From Closterium sp. Naga37s-1 (taxonomy: Eukaryota > Streptophyta > Zygnematophyceae > Desmidiales > Closteriaceae): a stretch of DNA of 64,000 nt. The number at the start of each line of letters is the position of its first letter. Position 1 is the first letter of the stretch. Where the stretch lies: assembly GCA_947471745.1 (NCBI GenBank), contig CANJKZ010000724.1, forward strand, positions 4,383,501 to 4,447,500, read 5' to 3'. Made by a program: the position numbers and the translations under genes. Below the pieces are notes generated by a model. It had not been told where the DNA came from and made no database searches. It saw nothing but the letters and a program-made list of their open reading frames with translations. Of the stretch, positions 30,457-41,736 are shown piece after piece.

Positions 30457-33400
30457 ATGGCTACCCCTAGTGTCCTCGCTTTTGACGCTGAGGGTCGAGC
30501 CATTGACTTTGAGGTCTGGGTCGACGACCTGCAGCTGTTCTTACAGTGCGATAGGGCGGACGGTCTTTCCCTCTTTGACCTCACCTCTGGCGCCTCTCCT
30601 GCCCCTGCTGCTGATGCTGACCCCACTGTTCGCTCTCAGTGGGCCACCCGCGATGCTGCTGCACGTCTTGCTGTGCGTCGCCACCTGCCTACCACTGAGC
30701 GCGCGCACTTTAGTCAGTACAAGAGTGCTCAGACCTTGTACGACGCTGTAGTTGCGCGCTACTCTTCCCCTGCCACTGCTGCCCTGAGCCGCCTCATGCT
30801 ACCGTACCTCTTTCCTGACCTTGCTGCCTTTCCCACTGTCGCTGACCTCATTACGCACCTCCGCACTAGTGACACTCGCTACCGCGCCGCCCTTCCCGCT
30901 GAGTTCTGCGCCAAGAACCCCCCCCCCATGTACATCACTCTCTATTACATAGTCACACGCCTCCCTGACTCCCTTCGCGTAGTCAGGGACCACTTCCTCT
31001 CAGTCTGTCCCACCACTCTCACTGTCGACCTCCTCGAGAAGTCCCTCCTGGCGGCGGAGAAGAGCATCGTCGCTGTAGGAGCCTCTCGTGGTGACCCTCG
31101 CACCCCCATCTTTGAGGGGTGTTCTCCTTCCCCCCTGCTGCCCTCTGTTGCCTCTACTGCTGCTGCCGACCTGCTTGGTCTTGAGTCGGTCTGCGCGGCG
31201 TCTGCCCCTAGCGGGAGACGCCGCCCTGGCAGGGGCAAGGGGGGCAAGGGCGCGGGTGGAACTGGCGGGGGCGGTGGAGGTGGCGGTGGAGGCGGCGGAG
31301 GGAGTGGGGGTGGCGGTGGGAGTGGTGGCGGGGGCGGTGGTGGCGGTGGCAGCAGCGGAGGAGGAGGCGGTGGTGGCGGCAGCGGTGGGAGCGGAGGCAG
31401 CGGTGGTGGTGGAGGTGGAGGCGGCGGTGGCGGAGGGGGTGGAGCTGGTCGGGGTGGTGCCCCGCAGCGTAGCGGCTCTGGTGGTGGCCAGCGTCAGCAG
31501 CAGCAGCAGCAGCAGCGTTCGCGGGACATCCCCCCGCCCCAGCAGCTCCGTGAGTGGTACACGCAGCGTCAGCGGGGTGGGGGTTTTGGTCCGTGCACCT
31601 ACGTCCTTCGTTCCGGCGACCGCGCGGGTGAGCAGTGTGGGGGTGCCCACCCCACCCAGCGCTGCTTTGGCCGCCTGACGGACGCTTGGCGTCAGCAGTT
31701 CCCCGAGGCTAGTGAGATTCCCCGTTGGGGAGAGCTGTCTAGGGCTGGCGTAGCTATCTTTGATCTTGACTTTGATGCTATCCTTGCTGCCATATATGCT
31801 GTGACTATTAGTGAGGAGGGTGACTGTTACCGGTGTTTCCCGCCCGACCCGGGCATTGGTACTGCTGCGCTAGGTACTTCTGCGGCTGCTGCTCTAGGTG
31901 CCAGTGCGTCTGCACTCTCAGGTACTGGTGAGGCTGCGCTCTCAGGTACTGCGTCGGCTTCGGCCTCCCTCACCTTCACGCTTGACTCAGGGGCTTCTCG
32001 CTCCTTCTTTCGAGACCGCACCACACTCACGCCGCTTGGCCGGCCGGTTGCAGTCTCCCTGGCTGACCCCTCTGGGGGTCCTGTCCTCTCTCACTTCTCC
32101 ACTGTCCTCCCGTGTCCGGCTGCCCCCTCGGGCACCTTGTCTGGTCTGTACCTCCCCTCGTTCTCGACGAACTTGGTGAGTGGTGCTGACCTGCAGGATG
32201 CGGGGGTTCACCAGTTTACTCCTGCGAGTCAGCGGGTGACCCACTGCTCGGACGCCCGCACAGGCCGACACCTGGCCACGTTTTCGCGTCGGCCGGGGTC
32301 GAGTCTCTACACCCTGACCACTGAGTCTCCTCCTGTCCCTGCGTCTGGCCAGGTAGCTGCGTCGGGTCAGGTGTTTGCTGCTGCGTCCAGGTCTGGTCCT
32401 GAGTCTGCCCCCTGCTCGTGTCGCCGCCTGTCTCAGGAGACTCTCCTGTGGCACCACCGTCTTGGCCACCCCTCCTTGCCTCGTCTTCGGGGCATGGCTT
32501 CCCGTGTCCTTGTCTCTGGTCTTCCCCGGTCTCTCCCTCCCCTTCCTTCGGGACCCGGACCTTCCTGTGTCCCCTGTGTCGAGGGGCGGCTCCGGGCTGC
32601 CCCTCACTCCTCCCAGTTTCCCCCGACAGAGGCTCCTCTGCAGACGCTTCACATGGACGTGTGGGGCCCGGCCCGCGTCCGTGGGCAGGGTCACGAGCGC
32701 TACTTCCTGCTGGTGGTTGACGACTACTCGCGTTACACCACAGTCTTCCCCTTGCGCAGCAAGGGTGATGTCACTGAGGTGTTGATCGACTGGATCCGCG
32801 CAGCTCGTCTCCAGCTCAGGAGGAGCTTCGGCTCGGACTTTCCTGTTCTGCATCTGCACTCTGACCGAGGTGGAGAGTTCTCCTCTGGCCTTCTGCGAGC
32901 CTACTGTCGTGCACGAGGCATCCGCCAGACCTTTACGCTTCCGGACTCTCCACAGCAAAATGGGATTGCTGAGCGCCGCATTGGCATGGTCATGGACGTC
33001 GCTCGTACGTCCATGATGCATGCGGCTGCCCCCCATTTTCTGTGGCCGTTTGCGGTTCGGTACGCGGCGCATCAGATCAACCTTCACCCCAGGGTCTCCC
33101 GGCCGGAGACCTCCCCAGCTCTGCTGTGGACGGGGAAGGTCGGCGATGCGTCTGCGTTCCGTGTCTGGGGATCTCGGGCGTTTGTCCGCGACTTGTCTGC
33201 GGACAAGCTGTCCCCTCGTGCTGCTCCCTGTGTCTTCCTCGGCTTCCCCCCTGACGCCCCAGGGTGGCAGTTCTACCACCCCTCCTCTCGTCGTGTTCTG
33301 TCCTCCCAGGACGTCACGTTCGACGAGTCAGTCCCCTTCTACCGCCTCTTCCCCTACCGTACTCCTTCCCTCCCCCCGCCACCGCACTTCCTTGTGCCAG

Positions 33401-36372
33401 GTCCCCCCCCGGTAGACCCCCTTCCCCCTCAGGGTCCTGCCCCTTCAGGTGTGTCCCAGGTAGACGCAGTCGAGCCGGTCGAGGTTGCTGGTGACTCTGG
33501 TCCTGCTGCGGGTGCTGAGCCTGGGGGTGCTGACTCTGGGGGTGCTACGCGCGTGGGTGCTGAGCCTGGGGGTGCTGAGCCTGGGGGTGCTGAGTCTGGG
33601 GGTGCTGAGCCTGGGGGTACTGTGACTGGGGGTGCTGAGCCTGGGGGTGCGGAGTCTGGGGGTGCTGAGCCTGGGGGTGCTGCGACTGGGGGTGCTGAGC
33701 CAGGGGGTGCTGCGTCTGGAGCTGCTGAGCCTGGAGCTGCGGAGCCTGCGGCCACTGGACCTCCCCTTGTGGCGTCTGGCGGTGCGGGACCTGGCGGTTC
33801 TCCGGGTGCTTCGCCTCGGCGGGAGCCCCTCTCTCCACAGGAGCTGCGCGAGTGGTTTGCTCGCCGCTGGAGACGTACTGCTGGAGCTGGAGCTCCTTCG
33901 ACTGCTGAGGGTACTTGTGCCGCTGGTCCCGGAGCTGCTGGGCCCTCGGGTCCGCCTGGAGCTGGAGCTGCTGCGGGTGTTGGTGCTGAGACTGCTGCTG
34001 TTCTTCCTGGCGGTGGTCCTGCTGCGGGTGCTGCTGGTGCTGCTGGAGGTCCTGCCGCTGGAGGTGCTGTTGGCGCTGGTGCTGCTGCTGAGGGTGCTGT
34101 CCCTGCTGTGTCTGGAGTCGCCGCGCGGCCTCGGCCGTACTTCGTTCCACTCCTACAGCAGGTTCTTGGTCTTTCTCCTCCTGCAGCGTGTCCACCGCCT
34201 GTTCAGTCACAGTCCCAGTTAGAGCCCGCCTCCCCACTTCCTGCTCCCTCTCCTTACACTGGTCCCACTGGAGGTCTTGCTGAGCGTCGTGAGCCTGCGT
34301 CTCGTCCTGCGTCGCCTGTTCGTGCTGCTCGCACTAGTGGTCGCGGTTCGCGTCAGCGTCCTCCTCCTGTCCCTGGCACGCACCGGATGTCTTTGCGTCC
34401 GTCCACTGCTCCTCTGCGTGCCCCTTTGCCTTCTCCTCCTGAGTCCTCCCTTCCTGCACTTACCGACCCAGAGTCCGACTCTCTTCGTGCTGCTAGTCCT
34501 ACTGTCACACGTCTCCTTGCTACTGTCGTCACTGACCCCTCTTTTGAGTCCACTGCTGCGTCTGCGCTTGCTGCTGAGCTCGTCGACTTTGCTGCTCGCT
34601 GTCGTCTAGACTACGCTGCCGGTCTTGTTGCTGAGTCTGCGTCTGTCTGTCCTCCGTCCGTTGGGGGTGAGTGTGCTCTTGGCACGGACGTCCTTGAGGA
34701 TAGGCAGGAGGAGTTCCAGTGTCTGGCTGCTGCTTCACCTCATCTCGCGTCCGTACTACTTGCCCCTGAGGGAGACCCGGATGCACTAGACATCCCGACT
34801 CCGCGCTCTTACGCGGAGGCCGTAGAGGGTCCCTACTCCTCTCAGTGGCAGGCAGCTATGGATGCAGAGATGGCGTCCTGGAAGTCCACAGGCACCTACG
34901 TTGACGCGGTGCCCCCTCCTGGGGCGAACATCGTCAGTGGCATGTGGATCTTCAGGGTGAAGCGGCCGCCGGGCTCTCCACCTGTCTTCAAGGCGCGGTA
35001 CGTCGCTCGTGGCTTCAGTCAGCGGCAGGGAGTTGACTACTTTCAGACCTTCTCTCCCACCCCGAAGATGACCACTCTTCGGGTGCTGCTGCACATAGCT
35101 GCTCAGCGCGACTACGAGCTCCACTCTCTTGACTTCAGCACTGCTTTCTTGCAGGGTAGCCTGCACGAGGAGATCTGGCTGCGCCGTCCACCTGGCTTCA
35201 CTGGGACTTTCCCTCCTGGCACCCAGTGGAGCCTCCGACGGCCAGTCTACGGTCTCCGCCAGGCACCGCGTGAGTGGCACGACACACTGAGGACTACGCT
35301 TGCGGCTCTTGGGTTTGCTCCCTCTACTGCTGACCCGTCGTTGTTTCTGCGCACCGACACTTCTTTGCCGCCGTTCTACATCCTCGTGTACGTCGACGAC
35401 TTGGTCTTTGCCACAGCTGACACTGCTGGACTAGCCTACGTGAAGTCCGAGCTGCAGAAGAGACACACGTGCACAGACCTGGGTGAACTGCGCAGCTACC
35501 TTGGCTTGCAGATCACTCGGGACAGAGCACGCCGCACCATTACCTTGACTCAGTCACACATGGTGCAGCAGGTCCTTCAGCGCTTCGGCTTCACGTACTC
35601 CTCGCCTCAGGCCACTCCTCTGTCTACTCGCCACTCGCTCTCAGCTCTGCCTTCGGATGAGTCCGTAGAGTCGAGTGGCCCGTACCCAGAGCTTGTTGGC
35701 TGCCTCATGTACCTGATGACCTGCACACGACCTGACCTTGCATACCCTCTTAGCATTCTTGCACGCTATGTTGCTCCTGGGAGACACCGACCAGAGCACA
35801 TGGCTGCAGCGAAGAGGGTGTTGCGCTACTTGTGCAGTACGTCGGGCATGGGGCTAGTGCTTGGAGGGCGGAGTCCAGTGGTCCTCACTGGGCACGCGGA
35901 CGCTTCTTGGGCTGACGACCAGGCTACGCAGCGGTCGTCGCAGGGTTACACCTTCAGTCTTGGTTCCGGCTCTGTCTCGTGGCGGGCTACTCGCTCGTCC
36001 TCTGTTCTCGGCTCCAGTTGTGAGGCTGAGATCTACGCCGGGGCCATGGCTGCACAGGAGCTTCGCTGGCTCACCTACCTGCTGACTGACCTTGGAGAGC
36101 AGCCTCGTTCTCCTCCAGTGCTGTACGTAGACAACAAGGCCATGCTGGCCTTGTGTCGAGAGCAGCGCTTGGAGCACAGAACGAAGCACATTGCTCTCCG
36201 TTACTTTCTTGCTCGTGAGCTGCAGCAGCGTGGTCAGTTGCGACTTGCGTACGTGGCCTCTGAGGCCAACACTGCTGATGTGTTCACCAAGGCACTTGCG
36301 CCTTGTGACCATCAGCGCTTCTGCACTCAGTTGGGTCTTGTACCTGTCTTGCCTCACTTGCTCTCCTCTTGA
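30457..36372 (+). CDS. Copia-4 gag-pol polyprotein, intact
   Basis: About 1,971 residues, starting MATPSVLAFDAEG. It has the same domain order and motifs as the Copia-2 protein: Gly-rich tract, Gln run, Cys/His cluster, TLDSGAS protease, HMDVWGP/HSDRGGEF/NGIAER integrase, VYVDDLVF reverse transcriptase, and HADASWA/CEAEIYA/YVDNKAM RNase H. It is five residues longer because of one extra EPGGA-type unit in the integrase-RT linker. Scattered single substitutions separate the two copies (for example Ala/Thr and His/Tyr changes). All catalytic acidic residues are present, so the element looks competent. Confidence 0.95.
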   Translation: MATPSVLAFDAEGRAIDFEVWVDDLQLFLQCDRADGLSLFDLTSGASPAPAADADPTVRSQWATRDAAARLAVRRHLPTTERAHFSQYKSAQTLYDAVVARYSSPATAALSRLMLPYLFPDLAAFPTVADLITHLRTSDTRYRAALPAEFCAKNPPPMYITLYYIVTRLPDSLRVVRDHFLSVCPTTLTVDLLEKSLLAAEKSIVAVGASRGDPRTPIFEGCSPSPLLPSVASTAAADLLGLESVCAASAPSGRRRPGRGKGGKGAGGTGGGGGGGGGGGGGSGGGGGSGGGGGGGGGSSGGGGGGGGSGGSGGSGGGGGGGGGGGGGGAGRGGAPQRSGSGGGQRQQQQQQQRSRDIPPPQQLREWYTQRQRGGGFGPCTYVLRSGDRAGEQCGGAHPTQRCFGRLTDAWRQQFPEASEIPRWGELSRAGVAIFDLDFDAILAAIYAVTISEEGDCYRCFPPDPGIGTAALGTSAAAALGASASALSGTGEAALSGTASASASLTFTLDSGASRSFFRDRTTLTPLGRPVAVSLADPSGGPVLSHFSTVLPCPAAPSGTLSGLYLPSFSTNLVSGADLQDAGVHQFTPASQRVTHCSDARTGRHLATFSRRPGSSLYTLTTESPPVPASGQVAASGQVFAAASRSGPESAPCSCRRLSQETLLWHHRLGHPSLPRLRGMASRVLVSGLPRSLPPLPSGPGPSCVPCVEGRLRAAPHSSQFPPTEAPLQTLHMDVWGPARVRGQGHERYFLLVVDDYSRYTTVFPLRSKGDVTEVLIDWIRAARLQLRRSFGSDFPVLHLHSDRGGEFSSGLLRAYCRARGIRQTFTLPDSPQQNGIAERRIGMVMDVARTSMMHAAAPHFLWPFAVRYAAHQINLHPRVSRPETSPALLWTGKVGDASAFRVWGSRAFVRDLSADKLSPRAAPCVFLGFPPDAPGWQFYHPSSRRVLSSQDVTFDESVPFYRLFPYRTPSLPPPPHFLVPGPPPVDPLPPQGPAPSGVSQVDAVEPVEVAGDSGPAAGAEPGGADSGGATRVGAEPGGAEPGGAESGGAEPGGTVTGGAEPGGAESGGAEPGGAATGGAEPGGAASGAAEPGAAEPAATGPPLVASGGAGPGGSPGASPRREPLSPQELREWFARRWRRTAGAGAPSTAEGTCAAGPGAAGPSGPPGAGAAAGVGAETAAVLPGGGPAAGAAGAAGGPAAGGAVGAGAAAEGAVPAVSGVAARPRPYFVPLLQQVLGLSPPAACPPPVQSQSQLEPASPLPAPSPYTGPTGGLAERREPASRPASPVRAARTSGRGSRQRPPPVPGTHRMSLRPSTAPLRAPLPSPPESSLPALTDPESDSLRAASPTVTRLLATVVTDPSFESTAASALAAELVDFAARCRLDYAAGLVAESASVCPPSVGGECALGTDVLEDRQEEFQCLAAASPHLASVLLAPEGDPDALDIPTPRSYAEAVEGPYSSQWQAAMDAEMASWKSTGTYVDAVPPPGANIVSGMWIFRVKRPPGSPPVFKARYVARGFSQRQGVDYFQTFSPTPKMTTLRVLLHIAAQRDYELHSLDFSTAFLQGSLHEEIWLRRPPGFTGTFPPGTQWSLRRPVYGLRQAPREWHDTLRTTLAALGFAPSTADPSLFLRTDTSLPPFYILVYVDDLVFATADTAGLAYVKSELQKRHTCTDLGELRSYLGLQITRDRARRTITLTQSHMVQQVLQRFGFTYSSPQATPLSTRHSLSALPSDESVESSGPYPELVGCLMYLMTCTRPDLAYPLSILARYVAPGRHRPEHMAAAKRVLRYLCSTSGMGLVLGGRSPVVLTGHADASWADDQATQRSSQGYTFSLGSGSVSWRATRSSSVLGSSCEAEIYAGAMAAQELRWLTYLLTDLGEQPRSPPVLYVDNKAMLALCREQRLEHRTKHIALRYFLARELQQRGQLRLAYVASEANTADVFTKALAPCDHQRFCTQLGLVPVLPHLLSS

Positions 36373-36577
36373 CCTTGCTTGTACTGTCACATATATATAC
36401 CTGCTCTTGCTTGTCTAGCTCTATATATATATGTGTCCTCCTGCATGTGAACTGGCCTTGTGGCCTTGTCGTTGTGCTCGGACTGTGTGGTGACTTTGTG
36501 ATCCACCCTGAGCTTGCTGTGCTTTGCGTGACTGGTCTTGTGACCCCTTGTTCTCCCCCACTTTGCCTATGGGGGTG

Positions 36578-36711
36578 TGTCAGAACATTATATAGCTTAT
36601 GCTGTTGTGTAGGCTATAGTGGGGTATCCCATAGGGGGTACAACCCAATTAGGGTTTCCTATATGTACTCACTTCATTCATAGTTCACACATTCACGTTC
36701 TCCTTTCCACA
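36578..36711 (+). repeat. 3' LTR of Copia-4
   Basis: 134 bp, identical to the 5' LTR. It is followed directly by the tgaga duplication and the gypsy chromodomain sequence. Confidence 0.95.
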
Positions 36712-39700
36712 TGAGATACACCCTGCTTGACAAGATAGTCCTTGAGAGCACGGCGTGCGTTGCCCATATCAGCTTCTGCAACCCAACTGTCCTCAGTGGG
36801 GTCGTATCCCTTCCAGCGGATCAGGAACTCGAGGGTCTTGCCACCGCGGCGCCAATGAGTGAGAACGCGCTCCACTTCGTACTCCGGTTCATCCTGTACC
36901 AGAACAGGTGGTGGTGGCGGTAGCTGCCGTCCCTGGAACTGTTGGTTGGGGTCCTTGTAGGGTTTCAGTAGCTGGACATGGAAAGCGTTGTGAAGCTTTT
37001 ACGTATCAGGTAAGCGCAAGCAGAATGTTACTGGTGTCACCTATGCCTCAACGAGAAAAGGACCACAGAAGCGAGGCCGGAGTTTGGATGGGAGGTGAGA
37101 CAGGTTCAAGTTGCGTGTATCAAGAAGCACCTGATCTCCGACTGCTACTGAGTGATCACGTCGCTGGCGATCGGCATACTGCTTCTGGTAGTTCTGCATC
37201 GTGGTGAGTCGTCGCTGAGTCTTCTCCCATAGTTGCTGCATGGTGGTGACGAAGTCATGTGCGGCTGGGACGTGTGCCGGTGCTGTTGGCTGTTGTGGTG
37301 TAAGTGGTTCCCGTTCGTAATACAGGAAAAAAGGAGTTTTCCCTGTGCCCGCATGAGACGCGTTGTTGTAAACGAACTCTAGGGTTGGTAACTGTGTGTC
37401 CCAGTGGCTTACGTCGTCTTTGCAAGCTGTGCACAGTAACTGTTCAACCCCCTGATTGAGTCGCTCCGTCTGTCCATCAGTCTGGGGATGGTATGCTGAA
37501 GACATCGCAAGCTTAGTCCCCAACAGTCCCGTGAGCTCCTTCCAGAACTTACTCGTGAATTTGGGGTCTCTGTTTGAGATGAGTGTAGCGGGGATGCCGT
37601 GGATGGTGATGATGCGGTCGAAGAAGAGGCGAGCAGTTGCTTCAGCTGTAGCCGTGGCGTTGGTCGGAATGAAGTGACCCATTTTAGAGAACTTGTCGAT
37701 CACCACGAGTATAGCATCATGCCCTCGTGAGGTCGAAGGAAGTCCCGTAATGAAGTCGAGGCTAACGACTTGCCATGGCTGCTCCGGTACGGGTAGAGGC
37801 TGAAGTAACCCTGCTTTTTTCTGCTTGCTTCTCTTCATCCCCTAGCATGTGTCGCATGAGGTGACAAACTGCTGCACGTCTGCTGCCATCCCGGGCCAGT
37901 AGTAATACTTTGCTATTCCCGCTAACGTCTTGTTGCTCCCGAAATGTCCCGCGTAAGGTACGTCGTGAAACTCCTCCAATAGGATCTGCCGTAGCGGGGC
38001 GTAATTCGGTACCCAAATCTTTCCTGTGCCCTTCCTTACAGCTAAGTCTTTCTCCCACTGTAACAGCTTCTTAGTCTGTGTTGTGGCAATCTCTTCATCC
38101 ACGGAGTACCCATGTTGGAATAGACCCTTGAGTAGAGGGTTCATCTCGTTGAGCTGGATGCCTGCTACATGACCGGGGCGGCTCAGCGCGTCGGCCTTGT
38201 TGTGTAGCTCGGGCTTGTAGACGATGTCGTAGTGGAAATAAGTTTCCAGGAAGCCACCCACCGCACCTGTCGTCGTGAGAGCGTCGGCCGCGACTTCAGG
38301 TATTTGAGACTGCAGTGGTCAGTATAGACTGTAGTCTTGGCTCCCTCTAGGTAACACCTCCACGCCTTGAAGGCTATGTCTATCGCTAAGGCTTCCTTGT
38401 CATGGATGGGGTAGTTCAGTTCTGCTCTGTGTAATTTCTTACTGAGGTAGGCGATGGGCTGCAAACCTCGTCCGTGCTCCTGCATCAATACTGCTCCGAC
38501 TGCCTGGTCACTAGCGTCGGCTTCCACCACGTAGTCCTTGTCTGGGTCTGGTAGGATGAGTACTGGCGCTGTAGTCAGTGCTGTCTGTAGCTGCTCCATG
38601 GCTTGCTGATGAGAAATATCCCATTTGTAGGGCGTATCCTTTTTCAGGAGGTCGGTCAGTGGCGCTGCTATCTTAGCGTACTGCGGCACGAACCTGTTGT
38701 AGTAGTTGGCGAAGCCTAGGAACTGCTGCAACTGCTTCACGTTCTCCGGTACTTTCCATTTCTTAACGGCTTCGATTTTCCGTGGGTCCACGTGTACGCC
38801 CTCGGCACTCACCATGTGCCCAAGAAACTGCACCGTCTTCAAGGCAAAGTCAACCTTCGACAGCTTCACGTAAAACTTGTTTTTCCGCAGGATCTCGAAC
38901 ACCTTCCGCATATGCTCCACGTGCTCCTTCATGTTCTTGGAGTGGATGAGTATGTCGTCCAGTTACACCACCACGCACTCGTCCAGCAGGGGCCGTAAGA
39001 TGTGGTTCATCTCCGCCTGAAACGTTGCTGATGCGTTGCAGAGTCCGAACGGCATTACTAAGTATTCGCAGGAGCCGTATCTGGTACGGATAGCCGTCTT
39101 GTGGATCAAGTTGTCGGCCATCTTGATCTGCCAGTAACCCGACCGTAGGTCCAGCTTCGAAAAGACTGTTGCACCACACAGTTGATCTAGAAGGTCATCG
39201 ATGCACGGTATGGGGTATTTGTTTTTACTGTCTGTTTGTTCAATGCGCGGTAGTCGATGCACATCCGTAGGCTGCCGTCTAGTTTTGAAGTGAAGAGAAC
39301 TGGTGCACCGTAAGGAGAGGTGGATGGGCGGATCAGTTGTCTCTTCAGTAGATACTCTATCTGTTTCTTCATGGTTGTCAGTTCGGTCGGACTCAGTCGG
39401 TATGGTGCACGTGAGACGGGTTTCGCACCTGGTTCCTCCACGATCTCGTTGTTGTAAATGCACGCCTTTCTGTTGACCCAGTCGATCTTGGGGTTGAACC
39501 GCTTCAGGAAATATGAAATCTAAACCATTGATGTTCGTGATTGGCAATGTCGACTTCCACCTCAGTGCCCCGTTGTGCAGCTGCAGTGATGCTTCGCCGT
39601 GGATGGGAAGTTTCGTACCGTCCACCATCGTTGCCGTGAACTTGGTCTCCTCCGAATGTTCTCCAATTTTCTCCAACGTCCTGCGGTCGCACACCGAGTG

Positions 39701-41373
39701 GGACGCACCAGTGTCCACCAGTGCCTGGAGGCGTCGCCCGTTGCAGATCACCTCGAGTACTAGTGGTTGTTGCTGCTCCGAGTAACTGTAGATGGTCTCG
39801 CTTATAGGATCGTAGGGTACGTCGAATAGATCATCCCTCGGTCCTGCGCTCGAAGCTGCTGATTCCATATCAGTTTTCAACTGAGCAGGGTTAGAAGGAT
39901 TTATCCGAGGCCGATTCAGCTTCGTCTTGACCTGGAACCTTCCCCTAAGCCTTTGCAGCTGTGTAGGCTTCACATGTGGGCAATGGGGAGCCTTAACACC
40001 GTGCTGCGGGGAGAGATTATTAACTCCTTGGAACGCACGACCCTTTTCAACGCTCCGTAGTGGTTTGCCCAACTTCTCACGTACCTGAATAATGCATAAA
40101 GGCTTTGTCTTGGCCTTGAAATCTCCCGTGCTTTTTTCAAAGGCTTGAAAACCTCGAGAGGAAATATTCTTACTCTCGGGGGTGTTCGGCTGGAGTTTCC
40201 CGGTCGGTGCAGAGTCTTGTTTCGCGGAGCCTCCATTTGTCTCGGCGATTTCCCCTATTGCCGGCCGGTTGTGGCGTTTTAAATTTGTGCCATCATGTCC
40301 TCCTTTTTTCGCCCGCTCCGAAATCGCCATGTCTTTTGACTTCACGGGTGCTGCACTTTTGTTGCCCTTCAGCTCTGCTCGTGCCTTCTTCATTTTCCAA
40401 CACGCAAAGAATCGATGTCATGCTGTGCCGCATAATTCGCACTTCTCATATTTTGTCAACCGCTGCGTCGCGTCGACCTTGTCGATATCCATCGGGTCGG
40501 CGGTCGTGAGTGGTGCCGATCGCTCCGTGCTGAATGATCTGTTTTGCACGTGTCGTCGTGTTTCGGGTTGACCTCGAGTCAGCGCATCGAATCTCTCTGC
40601 TGCACACACCATGTCTCGGTAGTTGTTGAAGTTCGCGGCAATCACCTGTCGGCGGACTTTCATCTTTAGCCCCTCAGCATACGCTTGGATTTTTTCCCCT
40701 TCGGTCAGGTCGGTTATTCGGTTGAAGAGGCTCTCCATCTGCTGCGTGTACTGTGTTATATTGCCGAGCTGTTTATGCCGATGAATCTGTTGCCGCGCCA
40801 TGTAGCTGGAGTTGATTGGTTCGAAACGTTGAATTAAAGCTTCCCGAAACTGCGTCCATGACCCCTCGCCTCGGACCTCGTTGCTATTGTAAATCCACTC
40901 GAGCGCCGGGCCTCGTAACAGTGTCGCTGCGAGCCGAATCCGCATTGCATCGTCTATCGGGGTCGTACAGCCAACGGCCTCAAAGTAAATTTGGAGGGTC
41001 GCAATGAATCGACGGACGTCGGTGTCTCTCGCATTCGGATTGAACGTAGCCTCGGACGTGCCGCCTCAAGATTCACTGTAGCTGCTGCCGCTGCTGCTGG
41101 GTGAAGTGTCGGTGTTGTCGCTGCTGCTGCTGCCATTGCTGTTGCATTCGCTGCTGCGTTCGCTGTTGCGTTCGCTACTGCGTTCGCTACTGCTGTGGCG
41201 ACTGCCGACTGGTTTGCGAGAAGCTCCTCTATTCGCTGGAGTGCCGCTCGCGTCTGGTCCAGGCCGGTATGTAACTCCGTATTTTTTCGTACGGAGTTAT
41301 CACCATTTTCCTCCATTTGACGATTTGCAGGAAGATGTGCGACAAAAAAAACAAATTCTAGGCGCTGGTCCAC

Positions 41374-41736
41374 TCACTCTGAGTCGAATTGAAGCTAGAA
41401 ACAACGAGCGTTGTTTCTGTAAGTTGCGTATTTCTCCCTTAGCTCACATTCACGTCCGATCTTGGCCGTTGAGAAGAAATTCGATCCGACGCATCAAATT
41501 CCAACTTTTTAGAGAGAAATTCTCAGGGCCGTTGAGATCTGACGGTCGAGATTCCAACTTTTTCGCATCTGGACCTGAGGAGTGTTCGCAAACCGGTTCG
41601 AGGGGGTCGGTGAAAATAGCGCGGAACTGGTTTACGTGCCCGAAATCGGCGCTTCCCGTCGTCGCCCCCGCGGTTTTCAAGGCTAGGTTTTAAGCGGTCG
41701 AAAAACTTTGCGTCTAAACAGGCTCTGTTTACCAAG
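41374..41736 (-). other. gypsy untranslated leader and primer-binding region
   Basis: Between the gag frame and the 5' LTR of the gypsy element. On minus, a TGGTAAACAGAGCC sequence close to the LTR edge resembles a decayed initiator-Met primer site. Small open frames here are shadows. Confidence 0.6.

Larger units (their letters stand above)
29302..36711 (+). mobile_element. Copia-4, Ty1/copia element nested in the gypsy element
   Basis: Two identical 134-bp LTRs (29302-29435 and 36578-36711) are flanked by the perfect duplication tgaga (29297-29301 and 36712-36716). The primer-binding site is TGGTATCAGAGG and the purine tract ATGGGGGTG. At 7,410 bp it is a sister of Copia-2. The LTRs of the two copies differ from each other at about five positions near the 3' end, so they come from two closely related source copies. 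Confidence 0.96.
29281..41373 (-). pseudogene. gypsy chromovirus gag-pol, decayed and split by Copia-4
   Basis: Gag (41373 to about 40400) carries the retrotransposon Gag fold sequence and a zinc knuckle CELCGTA-stop-HRFFAC, where a TGA lies inside the knuckle. Protease has [11 protein letters not shown] near 39700. Two compensating frameshifts bracket about 39230-39515. RT has the [11 protein letters not shown] block and a LDD box whose preceding Tyr codon is now TAA (about 38962). RNase H has VEADASDQAVG and TDHCSLKYL. A frameshift lies near 38260. Integrase has a zinc domain ending CDTC followed by TAG, LDFITG, then SNRDPKF where SDRD is usual, and TDGQTERLN. A C-terminal chromodomain (36693-36875) was cut from its last few codons by Copia-4. 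Two further stops lie near 37000-37040. The element cannot encode a working polyprotein. Confidence 0.85.

Noticed and set aside
39504..39785. Small frames on both strands over the gypsy protease-RT junction
   Set aside because: Shadows of the frameshifted pol; the real frame is the minus-strand protease/RT.
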